This document shows positions 26,544-34,840 of a stretch of 38,523 nt of DNA, one piece after another (position 1 is the first letter of the stretch; the number at the start of each line of letters is the position of its first letter). The position numbers and the translations under genes were made by a program. Below the pieces are notes generated by a model that ran no database searches, was not told the DNA's origin, and saw nothing but the letters and a program-made list of their open reading frames with translations. Source of the stretch: Neobacillus bataviensis (GTDB lineage Bacteria; Bacillota; Bacilli; Bacillales_B; DSM-18226); assembly GCF_019969725.1 (NCBI RefSeq), contig NZ_JAHXYW010000025.1:1-38523 (forward strand), read 5' to 3'.

Positions 26544-27266
26544 TTGAAAAGGGAATATTGGATAATTTTAATTGTTTATATCGTTATGCAGTTTTCCAGT
26601 TTAGCTGGCGTTCCGTTATTCATGTTCGGTTTTAAGCAATTTGGGGGCAAACTGGAATTAGCTGTGCCCGTTTGGCTGTTGACTAGTTTTACAGTTGCTC
26701 TCATCATTATTCTTTTTATGTTACGGAACGAAATGAAAGGACAAAGCTTCGACCGGAAGGGAACTTCCTTCTGGTACTCTGCGATGTGGGCAGTGGCCGG
26801 CTTTTTCTTAGCTCTATTTGCCCAGTACGTGGCAGCTATTATTGAGCACCTGATTGGCATTAACCCAGGCTCTGAGAACACGAAAGAGATTGTTAATATT
26901 ATCGAAACGTTCCCATTGGCGATTTTTGTCACAAGCATTGTGGGTCCGATTCTAGAAGAAATTGTTTTTCGAAAAATCATTTTTGGTGCCCTTCATAAAC
27001 GATTTAATTTCTTTATCTCAGCGATTATCAGCTCGGTCATTTTTGCCGCAGCCCATATGGAGTTTCAGCATATCTTACTTTATTCGGCTATGGGCTTTAC
27101 CTTTGCTTTTCTTTATGTCAAAACAAAACGCATCATCGTGCCGATCTTTGCGCATGTCACGATGAATACCTTAGTTGTCCTCGTTCAGTCTGTTTATCGG
27201 GAGGATATCGAAAGACTGATGCGGGAGGCCGAGGCGGTTCAAAACTTTATCGGAGGCTTTCTATGA
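26544..27266 (+). CDS. ydiL: CPBP-family intramembrane metalloprotease (YdiL-like)
   Basis: A 240-residue membrane protein of the CAAX protease and bacteriocin-processing (CPBP/Abi) family. It has about seven membrane segments and the three metal/active-site motifs: EEIVFR near 135-140, FAAAH near 172-176 and HVTMN near 206-210. Such proteins are intramembrane proteases; the substrate is unknown. The start is TTG, nine bases after AGAAGGAG. It overlaps ydiK by four bases, so the two are co-translated. In B. subtilis ydiL also sits next to groES, divergently as here. Confidence 0.9.
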   Translation: MKREYWIILIVYIVMQFSSLAGVPLFMFGFKQFGGKLELAVPVWLLTSFTVALIIILFMLRNEMKGQSFDRKGTSFWYSAMWAVAGFFLALFAQYVAAIIEHLIGINPGSENTKEIVNIIETFPLAIFVTSIVGPILEEIVFRKIIFGALHKRFNFFISAIISSVIFAAAHMEFQHILLYSAMGFTFAFLYVKTKRIIVPIFAHVTMNTLVVLVQSVYREDIERLMREAEAVQNFIGGFL

Positions 27267-27463
27267 GACGTTCACCCTTGATTTCCGGATTGATTTACTT
27301 TCTACTCGGCAGTTTATTTACTTACTTCGCTATTGATGACGTGCAATCAAATGGCTGGGGCTTTTTCAGCTACCTGCTCGTTGTCTTAGCCACCTTTGAC
27401 TTCGGCTCCGGCCTAAAAATGATCACTATCCACTTTAAATATAAAAACAAAGTGGATAAATAA
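27263..27463 (+). CDS. ydiK: Small membrane protein YdiK (DUF4305)
   Basis: A 66-residue protein with two hydrophobic segments (about 7-25 and 32-52). It contains the sequence GSLFTYFAIDDVQSNGWGFF between them. It starts with an ATGA overlap on the ydiL stop codon. Position and length match B. subtilis YdiK. Function unknown. Confidence 0.82.
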   Translation: MRRSPLISGLIYFLLGSLFTYFAIDDVQSNGWGFFSYLLVVLATFDFGSGLKMITIHFKYKNKVDK

Positions 27464-27518
27464 AGAAAGGTGTCAGGCACCATGTGAAAAATTCACAATG
27501 GTGCCTGACACCTTTTTA
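27464..27518. terminator. Bidirectional terminator built from a GGTGTCAGGCACC repeat
   Basis: AAAGGTGTCAGGCACCAT (27466-27483) pairs with ATGGTGCCTGACACCTTT (27498-27515), with a short inner GTGAA/TTCAC stem. T runs lie on both sides, ending ydiK on the plus strand and the MFS gene on the minus strand. The MFS stop codon overlaps its edge. The core motif GGTGTCAGGCACC is, as I recall, common between Bacillaceae genes. Confidence 0.88.
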
Positions 27519-29033
27519 TTTGGAAATCCCTTGCTGCTTATTGAACACCATTCGTTCTTTGCCTAAGATAAAGATGAAGAGAAAGGCGATGCCTGCCGGG
27601 ACGAGTGCCCATGTAAAGGTATGAACAATGGAGCTGGAAAGGGCATCGGTGATTTTATCAAGAATCTGCGGCGGAATGTTCTTTCTTGCCTCTTCCGATA
27701 ATAACGCTCGTGAATCGCCAAATGCTCCGCCCTTAGGCATTGGCCCCAATCCGGAAAATGCCTTTTCCAATCCCTCTTTAAAGTCGCTTCTTTGAATCGT
27801 TCCAAAAATCGTAATCCCAATAGTCATTCCTAGGGAGCGGATAAAGTTGCTGGTTGAGGTAGCGGAGCCCCTTTGCTCCATCCCGAATGGATGAATGGCG
27901 GCCATGCTTAAAACGGAAAAAGAGAATCCTACCCCTAAACCTATGACAATCATATACAGGGTCAATATTGCCCTGCTTGTTTCTGGTGTAATGGTGCTGA
28001 GCAGAATAAAACCGCCTATCAAGATGACACCGGAAATAAACATTATGTTCCGATAGCTCATCTTCGTCGTTAAAAAGCCGCCAAGCTGTGCCGTCACAAC
28101 GGAACCCAGCATCATCGGCAATAAAATAAGCCCCGAATTCGTAGCGCTCCCACCATATACCCCCTGCACAAAAATCGGGATATAAACGGTTCCCGCCATA
28201 AAGGCAGCCCCGTAAAACAAGCCAACTAGTGTACTTCCAGCGAACAACTGGTTTTTAAACATCGCAAACGAAATAATCGGATCCTTCGCTTTTGTTTCGA
28301 CAACCAAAAAGATCAAAAATAGAACCCCGAAGCCTGTGAATAAACTAATAATCGTTGAAGAATCCCAATCATATTTTTGTCCCCCTAATTCAAGGGCAAA
28401 CATTAAACAAACTACTGCGCCAATTAACGTCACGGCTCCCCACCAGTCAATCGACTGCTTCTGGTGAATCGGTGATTCCTTGTAAGAGATGACGATAAAA
28501 ATCAATGATAAAATCCCAAGCGGGAGATTAATATAGAAAATCCAATGCCAGCTAATATGGTCGGTAATATACGCACCCAACAGCGGCCCGAAGATACTTG
28601 AAAGCCCGAAAACTGCCCCGAACAAACCGCCCATTTTCCCTCGTTTTTCGGGTGGAAATAAATCGAACATAATCGTAAACGCAATCGGGACAAGTGCACC
28701 GCCGCCAACCCCTTGGATCGCGCGGTAAATACTTAATTGCGTGATCGTTTCGGCTGTTCCGCACAGGGCCGAGCCGGCCATAAACAATATTAATCCAAAA
28801 ATAAAGAACCTTTTACGGCCATACATATCCGATAATTTGCCAAAAATCGGCATCCCGGCCATTTCCGCGACCATATAAGCGGAGACCACCCAGACGAAGC
28901 TTTCCAGCCCGCCAAGATCACCGACAATCGTTCCCATCGCCGTGACGACAATCGTGTTATCCATCGAGGCCATCAATATCCCTAGTAATAGCCCCGCGAC
29001 AACCAAACCTAATTTACTCTCTTTTGCTACCAT
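27516..29033 (-). CDS. MFS multidrug exporter, DHA2 (14-TMS) family
   Basis: A 505-residue drug:proton antiporter-type protein of the EmrB/QacA group, with about 14 membrane helices. The motif A-like loop GKLSDMYGRKR is near 66-76 and motif C GAVFGLSSIFGPLLGAYI near 140-157; the conserved D in the first helix (ASMDNTIVVTA) is also present. Substrate cannot be predicted. AAAGGAG precedes the ATG. It begins 12 bp after bacF and has no separate promoter that I can see, so it is probably the last gene of the yhbD-bacE-bacF operon. Confidence 0.88.
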   Translation of the reverse strand: MVAKESKLGLVVAGLLLGILMASMDNTIVVTAMGTIVGDLGGLESFVWVVSAYMVAEMAGMPIFGKLSDMYGRKRFFIFGLILFMAGSALCGTAETITQLSIYRAIQGVGGGALVPIAFTIMFDLFPPEKRGKMGGLFGAVFGLSSIFGPLLGAYITDHISWHWIFYINLPLGILSLIFIVISYKESPIHQKQSIDWWGAVTLIGAVVCLMFALELGGQKYDWDSSTIISLFTGFGVLFLIFLVVETKAKDPIISFAMFKNQLFAGSTLVGLFYGAAFMAGTVYIPIFVQGVYGGSATNSGLILLPMMLGSVVTAQLGGFLTTKMSYRNIMFISGVILIGGFILLSTITPETSRAILTLYMIVIGLGVGFSFSVLSMAAIHPFGMEQRGSATSTSNFIRSLGMTIGITIFGTIQRSDFKEGLEKAFSGLGPMPKGGAFGDSRALLSEEARKNIPPQILDKITDALSSSIVHTFTWALVPAGIAFLFIFILGKERMVFNKQQGISK

Positions 29034-29045
29034 CCGATTTCTCCT

Positions 29046-29756
29046 TTATATCTTTGTCTTTGTTTTGATCGTTGCTTGTGAATCCTGGCTTAGATGCTCT
29101 CGATACTCCACCAAGCCTATTTGGCAGCCCTGGCCAATTTTCACCTGGTTGCCCCGAACAATATCTGCCGTTGTATTTTCGAGAAAAATATCATCCCCTT
29201 CGATGACTTTCGCTTTAAGAGTTCCAACCTCTTTTCCGAAGGGAAGAAGGGAGTTCTTTTTCTTTTTGACGGTTATTTTTCCTCCGCCAATTTCCTCTGC
29301 AGTGCTTTGGCCGAAGCGCAAACCCACCTTAATCGTATCTGCGGTTAATAATCCCTTAATTTCAAAACCGCCGCTTGAATCAAAGGTTTCATATTCCACA
29401 TCACCATTTACCACGATGCTTCCTTTAATTGATGCTTGATCGCCGAAAAGTCTCTCGCCCACTTCAAGCAGCCCAAGGATCTTTATTTTTTTCAACTGTG
29501 CCCGGCTGCCGACGGACATCGTTCCCATGATAAGCGTTTCCTCAGCCTCGATATTCCCTTTAACCTCTGCCTCCCCCAAAATTTTTACTGAACCTGTTTT
29601 AACATTTTCGACCGCTTCACTTGTTCCATATACATGAAATGAGGAACATTCTACATCATTTACAATCGTACCTTCGCCCCTTATCCTGATTTTATCGTAA
29701 CGGCCGCCAGGGTAACTTCCTGAACCATTGATAATCAAGTTTGCATCTTTTTTCAT
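29046..29756 (-). CDS. bacF: Bactofilin family protein BacF (YhbF-like)
   Basis: Polymer-forming cytoskeletal protein. The 236 residues form a beta-helix-like series of short repeats (GEGTIVNDVECSSFHVYGTS, GSVKILGEAEVKGNIEAEET, GSIVVNGDVEY...). It ends in a stretch similar to its neighbour (NTTADIVRGNQVKIGQGCQIGLVEY). The start was set to the ATG at 29756, after GGGGGGAAGGG; an upstream frame adds 11 residues over the ribosome site. In B. subtilis the bactofilins BacE and BacF are, as I recall, needed for flagellar hook and filament formation. It is 13 bp downstream of bacE. Confidence 0.85.
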   Translation of the reverse strand: MKKDANLIINGSGSYPGGRYDKIRIRGEGTIVNDVECSSFHVYGTSEAVENVKTGSVKILGEAEVKGNIEAEETLIMGTMSVGSRAQLKKIKILGLLEVGERLFGDQASIKGSIVVNGDVEYETFDSSGGFEIKGLLTADTIKVGLRFGQSTAEEIGGGKITVKKKKNSLLPFGKEVGTLKAKVIEGDDIFLENTTADIVRGNQVKIGQGCQIGLVEYREHLSQDSQATIKTKTKI

Positions 29757-29769
29757 TTCCCTTCCCCCC

Positions 29770-30492
29770 TTATGCCTTTCTGATATCATTCACAACAGCA
29801 TTTTTATCCTGTGAAAATTCGTCTGTGTACTCAACAACACCAATCTGACAGTTCGGTCCAATTCTGACCTGATTGCCCCGCACCACCCTGGCAATCGTAT
29901 TTTCCAAGTCAATTTTATCCCCTTCAATTAACTCCGTTTCTAATTGCGCTTTGAAAATTGGCTTGAATAAAGCACTGATGAACGACCCTTTATGCTGCCT
30001 TACCGTTATGGTTTGCCCGCCAATCTCTTTTGCTTTGCATTCCCCATAAATCTTTATATCAACCTGATCCGCATTTAGAAGCCCTCCGATCGCGAAGCGG
30101 TATTCGCCTTTAAAATACTCAGCCTCGCAGTCTTCCCCAACGGATAACATGCCGCGAAGTTTAATCTCCTCACATTTTACGCTCCCGCCCACAGAAGCTT
30201 TCCCAGAAACTCTTAAATTTTTTACATTCAGGTTCTGTTCAAATTTTGCCGTCCCTTCAACTGTCAACTTTTCGCTCTCGAAGGTTCCTTTAAACTTGGC
30301 ATTCCCGTTTACTCTGGCCGTATCTGCTGTAACATTCCCACTAACCGTCCCTAAGCCATTACATTCAAATTCATGACATTCCACATCATCGTTGATTGTC
30401 CCTCTGCCATTCAATGTAACTAGGTTAAACTGTCCCCCATTTGAAGAACCTAAGCCATTAATGACCAAATCTCCTCTGTTTTTCAATTCCAT
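29770..30492 (-). CDS. bacE: Bactofilin family protein BacE (YhbE-like)
   Basis: Paralogue of the downstream bactofilin, 240 residues. It begins with the same block (DLVINGLGSSNGGQF), has repeated short beta-strand units through 20-140, and a C-terminal segment ENTIARVVRGNQVRIGPNCQIGVVEY nearly matching its partner. Bactofilins form filaments without nucleotide. It lies 12 bp after the putative regulator gene yhbD. AAGGAGAA precedes the ATG. The order yhbD-bacE-bacF equals B. subtilis yhbD-yhbE-yhbF. Confidence 0.86.
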   Translation of the reverse strand: MELKNRGDLVINGLGSSNGGQFNLVTLNGRGTINDDVECHEFECNGLGTVSGNVTADTARVNGNAKFKGTFESEKLTVEGTAKFEQNLNVKNLRVSGKASVGGSVKCEEIKLRGMLSVGEDCEAEYFKGEYRFAIGGLLNADQVDIKIYGECKAKEIGGQTITVRQHKGSFISALFKPIFKAQLETELIEGDKIDLENTIARVVRGNQVRIGPNCQIGVVEYTDEFSQDKNAVVNDIRKA

Positions 30493-30504
30493 AAGGATTC
30501 TCCT

Positions 30505-31128
30505 TTATAATAATTTCGACTTAATTTCTTCCATACAGGTCATCAAGGAAACCTGGACGACAATCTTTGTTCCCCGCTCAAAATGGACATCTTCCGCATT
30601 AATCAGTAAGAGACACGATGATACGCCGAGCTTGCGGGTTATGATGAGTTCACAGCTTTTTTGCTTAATCAGCGCAGCATTATCCTTTAGCACCTGCAGC
30701 AGCATTTTCCCTTCATCCAAATTGATTTCCCCAGACTGCAACAGCTTTTCTAAAACATAAACTTCAAGCATTCTGGAAAAATTAAAATTTGGTCCGCTTT
30801 GGTCGGTTTCTAGGTAAAAATTCATCACCGCATTTGAAACAATGTTACGTTTTATTAATTCGTCCTTATCTAACTGCAAATCGCTCAGGCTCGGAGAAAA
30901 CATGTCGGCTAGTTCATCCAACGATAAATTTTCCTTCATTGTTTGAATTTTATTGATTCTTTCTAGGATTTTTTCCTTCGGAAAGAAGGTTTCCTGGCCG
31001 GTAAACGTCGATTTCCTTACAAACCATTCCTCCGGTATAAGATCTTTACGCTTCCATCTATACAGCTGACCATAAGATATTCCCGCCAGCTCTAATAATT
31101 CCTTTTTGGAAATTAACTCCTCGCTCAT
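30505..31128 (-). CDS. yhbD: YhbD-like protein (DUF4004) with MerR-type helix-turn-helix
   Basis: A 207-residue protein. The N-terminal 60 residues fit a MerR-type DNA-binding helix (SKKELLELAGISYGQLYRWKRKDLIPEEWF). The rest is a helical region with unknown ligand. It is the first gene before two bactofilins and an MFS exporter. The promoter region contains nested palindromes (31146-31175), suggesting that it regulates its own operon. Function is inferred from the domain and the gene order of B. subtilis. Confidence 0.82.
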   Translation of the reverse strand: MSEELISKKELLELAGISYGQLYRWKRKDLIPEEWFVRKSTFTGQETFFPKEKILERINKIQTMKENLSLDELADMFSPSLSDLQLDKDELIKRNIVSNAVMNFYLETDQSGPNFNFSRMLEVYVLEKLLQSGEINLDEGKMLLQVLKDNAALIKQKSCELIITRKLGVSSCLLLINAEDVHFERGTKIVVQVSLMTCMEEIKSKLL

Positions 31129-31145
31129 GAGTAAAACCCCTTTCT

Positions 31146-31181
31146 ACGTAATAATGTAACATAACACTGTTACGTTGTAAA
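31146..31181 (-). promoter_or_regulatory. Promoter and nested palindromic operator of the yhbD operon
   Basis: On the minus strand, -35 TTTACA (31176-31181) and -10 TACATT (31153-31158) are 17 bp apart. The spacer carries the inverted repeat GTAACA-N6-TGTTAC (31156-31173) and an outer pair ACGTAA/TTACGT (31146-31151 and 31170-31175). This arrangement is typical of operators of MerR-type and similar repressors. Confidence 0.6.
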
Positions 31182-31203
31182 GATTCAAAAAATTTGTCGT
31201 AAT

Positions 31204-31243
31204 AAAAAAAAGGCCTTCCGCAAAATTTTGCGAAAAGCCCTTA
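31204..31243 (-). terminator. Terminator of moaC-rex
   Basis: The minus strand forms a long stem (AAGG-CTTTTCGCAAAA with TTTTGCGGAAGG-CCTT, one bulge) over 31210-31242. Eight T residues follow, just beyond the rex stop codon. Confidence 0.9.
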
Positions 31244-31249
31244 AACATT

Positions 31250-31909
31250 TTATTCTTCGATTTCATCTGCTGGATTTGGATAATGCTTTAAAAAGTAAAT
31301 CAGTGATTGCAGCTCGACAGCTAAATCAATGTGATGAACACGAAGCGAGGACGGAACATTTAATCTTGCCGGTGTGAAATTTAAGATCCCTTTCACATTT
31401 GCCTTTACAAGCCGGTCTGTAATCATTTGGGCGACCTGAGCCGGAACGGTTAAAATCGCCACCGATATTTGATGTTCGGTGATTACCCTCTCCAGCTCAT
31501 CCAAATGATAAACCGGTACCTCGCGAATCATCGTTCCCATTTTTCCAGGATCGACATCAAATGCGCATTCAATTTTCGTATTATTATTTTTTAAAAAATT
31601 ATAGTTTAAAAATGCTGTGCCAAGGTTCCCCACCCCAATTAAAGCAACCTTAGTCAGTTCATCCTGGTCCAATGTTTTCCGGAAAAAGGTTAATAAGTAA
31701 TTCACATTGTAGCCATAACCCTTTTTCCCTAAAGCTCCGAAATAGGAAAAATCCCTTCGGATGGTTGCCGAATCTACCTTAACCGCTTCACTTAATTCTG
31801 CTGATGAAACTCTTTGCTTGCCGGAAGAATGCAGGTTTTTTAAAAATCGATAATAAAGGGGCAGCCGTTTGGCTGTCGCCTGTGGTATTTTCATCGTTTC
31901 ATTACTCAT
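31250..31909 (-). CDS. rex: Redox-sensing transcriptional repressor Rex
   Basis: Represses fermentation and respiration genes when NADH is low. The 219 residues start [20 protein letters not shown]. The winged-helix DNA-binding part (about 1-80, [21 protein letters not shown]) is followed by a Rossmann NADH-binding part with GVGNLGTAF near 92-100 and a domain-swapped C-terminal helix. The ATG at 31909 gives the length of Bacillus Rex; a GTG four codons upstream is possible. It is 30 bp downstream of moaC in one operon, as in B. subtilis. Confidence 0.95.
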   Translation of the reverse strand: MSNETMKIPQATAKRLPLYYRFLKNLHSSGKQRVSSAELSEAVKVDSATIRRDFSYFGALGKKGYGYNVNYLLTFFRKTLDQDELTKVALIGVGNLGTAFLNYNFLKNNNTKIECAFDVDPGKMGTMIREVPVYHLDELERVITEHQISVAILTVPAQVAQMITDRLVKANVKGILNFTPARLNVPSSLRVHHIDLAVELQSLIYFLKHYPNPADEIEE

Positions 31910-31939
31910 AATCTCCCACACCCCATATAAATAGTTTTG

Positions 31940-32431
31940 TTAAACTAGTTCTGTTCTCTTAAAATCTCCATTTTTACCGCCCGTTTTCTCTACTAAATAG
32001 GTTGGTCCGATGACCATTCCTTTATCAACGGCTTTACACATATCATAGACGGTTAAGGCACAGGCAGAGGCCGCTGTTAACGCTTCCATTTCTACACCTG
32101 TATTTCCTTTTGTTTTAACAGAAGCAGCAATATGTAATTGATAATTATCTCCGGTCTGCTCCCATGAGAAAGAGATATTCACTCCCGTTAACGGAATCGG
32201 GTGGCACATTGGAATGAGATCCCATGTCTTTTTCGCAGCCATCACGGCGGCAACCTGCGCTACAGCTAAGACATCGCCTTTTTTCATTTCATGATTTGTT
32301 ATTTTTTCAAAAATTTCTCTGCTGACTGTAATACTTGAATGAGCAAGAGCTGTGCGAGCCGTTTCCGGTTTATCGCTGACGTCAACCATCTTAGCTCTGC
32401 CTTCTTCATTAAAATGAGTGAATTCTGCCAT
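31940..32431 (-). CDS. moaC: Cyclic pyranopterin monophosphate synthase MoaC
   Basis: Second step of molybdenum cofactor synthesis: forms cyclic pyranopterin monophosphate from the MoaA product. The 163 residues contain the MCHPIPLTG active-site loop near 76-84, the [19 protein letters not shown] stretch, [22 protein letters not shown] and the C-terminal [15 protein letters not shown] precedes the ATG. In an operon with rex, as in B. subtilis; no other moco genes lie nearby. A divergent gene (ydiF) starts 173 bp upstream. Confidence 0.96.
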   Translation of the reverse strand: MAEFTHFNEEGRAKMVDVSDKPETARTALAHSSITVSREIFEKITNHEMKKGDVLAVAQVAAVMAAKKTWDLIPMCHPIPLTGVNISFSWEQTGDNYQLHIAASVKTKGNTGVEMEALTAASACALTVYDMCKAVDKGMVIGPTYLVEKTGGKNGDFKRTELV

Positions 32432-32604
32432 ATAAACAATCCTCCGATTAAATCATACACTATTTTTCTTTCTATGTCTGTGAAACTTTGAACTATCGGT
32501 ACATTTTTTTGTCCATAAGGTATTCACTTCAGGGGAACTGACATGCTTTATTGCCGGACCTTAGGGAATACGGTAAACTATTGAGTAGTATAGAGGTGAA
32601 TTTT

Positions 32605-34521
32605 ATGATTTTATTACAGGTTAATCAATTACAAAAATATTATGGTGCTGACCTTATTTTATCGAATATAAAGCTGGAATTACAAACAAGAGACCGAGTC
32701 GCCCTTGTTGGCCGTAACGGTGCAGGCAAATCAACGTTGTTGAAAATCATTGCCGGCCATCTGTCACATGATGGCGGGGAAATTATTAAGCCGAAGGATG
32801 TCACCATCGGATACTTGGCGCAAAATACGGGGTTAGAATCCAATTTGTCTATCTGGGAAGAAATGCTGACTGTTTTTGAGGAACTTCGGCAGATGGAGAA
32901 GTCGCTGCGCAAACTTGAGGAACAAATGGCTGATCCTAGTATTTTCGAAGACTCGAGCCGATACGAAAGAATTTTAAAAGAGTATGATGGACTTCAAGTG
33001 AAATTTAAGGAGCAGGGCGGCTACCAGTTCGAGGCGGATATTCGCTCCGTGCTTCATGGGCTAAATTTTCATGATTCAAATGCGATGATTGCCAGTTTAA
33101 GCGGCGGTCAAAAAACCCGGCTTGCTTTAGGGAAACTGCTATTAACCAAACCTGACATCTTAATCCTGGACGAGCCGACCAACCACTTGGATATCGATAC
33201 TCTCTCATGGCTGGAACAATACCTTCAGGGTTATGAGGGTGCCATATTAATTGTTTCCCACGACCGCTATTTTTTAGATAAAGTCGTCACACAGGTGTAT
33301 GAGGTATCCCGGAAGCAGATTCAGCGCTTTACGGGCAATTACAGCTCATATCTAGACCAGAAAGCGGCCAACTATGAGCGCGACATGAAGCTTTATGAAA
33401 AGCAGCAGCAAGAGATTGCGAACCTGCAAGACTTTATTCAGCGCAATTTAGCCCGTGCCTCAACAACCAAACGTGCGCAAAGCCGGCGGAAAAAGCTTGA
33501 GAAAATGGAGGTCATGGATCGTCCATTAGGGGATGAAAAGTCTGCTTCTTTCTCATTTGAAATTGAGCGGCAGAGTGGTAATGACGTTCTTATGGTGGAT
33601 TCGCTTGCCGTTGGGTACGACGGTGCTGTAATTTCTGAGGGGATTTCTTTACGGGCCTTTAAAGGTGAAAGTATAGCTCTTGTTGGTCCAAATGGTATCG
33701 GCAAATCAACGCTTTTAAAAACGATCATTAAAAAGCTGCCAGCATTGAGCGGGACGATTCATTACGGGACAAACCTCTCGATTGGCTATTATGACCAGGA
33801 GCAGGCGGAGTTAAAATCAAACAAACGTGTCCTTAACGAATTATGGGATGATTACCCGTTGAAAAATGAAAAAGAAATCCGGACGGTGCTCGGCAATTTC
33901 TTATTTTCTGGTGATGACGTACTGAAAACGGTCTCGACGTTAAGCGGCGGTGAGAAGGCGCGGCTTGCCCTTGCGAAACTGATGCTCGAGAAAGCGAATG
34001 TTTTAATCTTGGACGAGCCAACCAACCATCTTGATTTAGATAGTAAAGAGATTCTTGAGAATGCCCTAATCGATTACCCTGGCACGATTTTGTTTGTATC
34101 ACACGACCGCTATTTCATTAACCGCATCGCAACAAAAGTGTTGGAGTTAAGCCGTGAGGGCAGCTGTGAATATCTTGGGGATTATGATTATTATTTAGAA
34201 AAAAAGCTGGAACAGGAAGAACTGGCGGCATTAGCCCTTGCCGATTCTGTTAAAAAGGTTCAGGTTGATACTTCAGAAAAAAATAGTTATCAACAGGACA
34301 AGGAAAGCAAAAAGCTAGAGCGGCAGCGAAAACGAAAATTAGAAGAAATCGAATTAAGGATTGCTGAGCTTGAAGAGGAAATTCAGGATTGTGAAGTGTT
34401 ATTATGTGAGCCGGATATTTTTCAGAATCACGAAAAAGTGTTAGAAATTAACATAAAAAGTGAAAAAGCCAAAGCTGAGCTCGAGCAATTGATGGAAGAA
34501 TGGGCGGAGCTGGCGGAATAA
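32605..34521 (+). CDS. ydiF: ABC-F family ATPase YdiF
   Basis: Soluble tandem ABC ATPase of the ABC-F type; such proteins act on ribosomes or in antibiotic protection, not transport, because they have no membrane domain. The first ABC has Walker A GRNGAGKST, signature LSGGQKTRLALGKLL and Walker B LILDEPTNHLD. The second has GPNGIGKST, LSGGEKARLALAKLM and another LILDEPTNHLD. The linker between (about 220-310) is charged and helical, and a C-terminal coiled coil is at about 570-638. The start is the ATG at 32605, seven bases after GAGGTG; an earlier frame start is not supported. It gives 638 residues. In B. subtilis ydiF lies between moaC and gcp (tsaD). Confidence 0.92.
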   Translation: MILLQVNQLQKYYGADLILSNIKLELQTRDRVALVGRNGAGKSTLLKIIAGHLSHDGGEIIKPKDVTIGYLAQNTGLESNLSIWEEMLTVFEELRQMEKSLRKLEEQMADPSIFEDSSRYERILKEYDGLQVKFKEQGGYQFEADIRSVLHGLNFHDSNAMIASLSGGQKTRLALGKLLLTKPDILILDEPTNHLDIDTLSWLEQYLQGYEGAILIVSHDRYFLDKVVTQVYEVSRKQIQRFTGNYSSYLDQKAANYERDMKLYEKQQQEIANLQDFIQRNLARASTTKRAQSRRKKLEKMEVMDRPLGDEKSASFSFEIERQSGNDVLMVDSLAVGYDGAVISEGISLRAFKGESIALVGPNGIGKSTLLKTIIKKLPALSGTIHYGTNLSIGYYDQEQAELKSNKRVLNELWDDYPLKNEKEIRTVLGNFLFSGDDVLKTVSTLSGGEKARLALAKLMLEKANVLILDEPTNHLDLDSKEILENALIDYPGTILFVSHDRYFINRIATKVLELSREGSCEYLGDYDYYLEKKLEQEELAALALADSVKKVQVDTSEKNSYQQDKESKKLERQRKRKLEEIELRIAELEEEIQDCEVLLCEPDIFQNHEKVLEINIKSEKAKAELEQLMEEWAELAE

Positions 34522-34528
34522 TTTGTGG

Positions 34529-34558
34529 ACCGGGCTGATTTTAGTCCGGTTTTTTCTT
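34529..34558 (+). terminator. Terminator of ydiF
   Basis: ACCGGGCT and AGTCCGGT (34529-34550) pair over eight bases with one G-U pair, directly followed by TTTTTT. Confidence 0.92.
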
Positions 34559-34562
34559 TATT

Positions 34563-34758
34563 TTATCAACAGCTAATTTAAAAATTCTCCTTTTTCCACA
34601 ACCTTATTCACATTTTAAATGGTATATTTACAAATAGTCTCTCCGGTTTTCCACATTATCCACAAAAAACACCGGTTTTATCCACATTATCAACAGGAAC
34701 ACACGTACTTATCCACATTGTGTTATTAATTTTAATTTTTGAAAAAACTTTATCCACA
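34563..34758 (+). promoter_or_regulatory. DnaA-box cluster in the ydiF-tsaD gap
   Basis: Four perfect DnaA boxes TTATCCACA lie at 34656, 34678, 34709 and 34750 (first base). A fifth R-type box TTATTCACA is at 34604, and one-mismatch copies are at 34563, 34592, 34647 and 34687. All face the same way. The DNA is A/T rich. From memory, the gcp-ydiF gap of B. subtilis is one of the DnaA-box clusters outside oriC that affect initiation of replication; the gene neighbours are the same here. Confidence 0.9.
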
Positions 34759-34840
34759 ACTTAAAAACTAAACAAACGTTTGATTAGTTTTTATAGCAGG
34801 GAAAGAAAGCTAGTAATTCTGAAATAAAGCTCAAAAATGA

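Noticed and set aside
26366..26635. 89-codon open frame
   Set aside because: It runs through the GC-rich repeat element, has a composition of Arg/Gly/Pro low-complexity type, and overlaps the start of ydiL.
27480..27500. Rex-box-like TGTGAA-AAA-TTCACA
   Set aside because: It is the inner stem of the bidirectional terminator, with a 3-bp rather than 4-bp centre, and no promoter is near.
32470..32510. Possible Rex operator half-site CTGTGAA upstream of moaC
   Set aside because: Only one half-site matches; the second half does not, so autoregulation cannot be supported.
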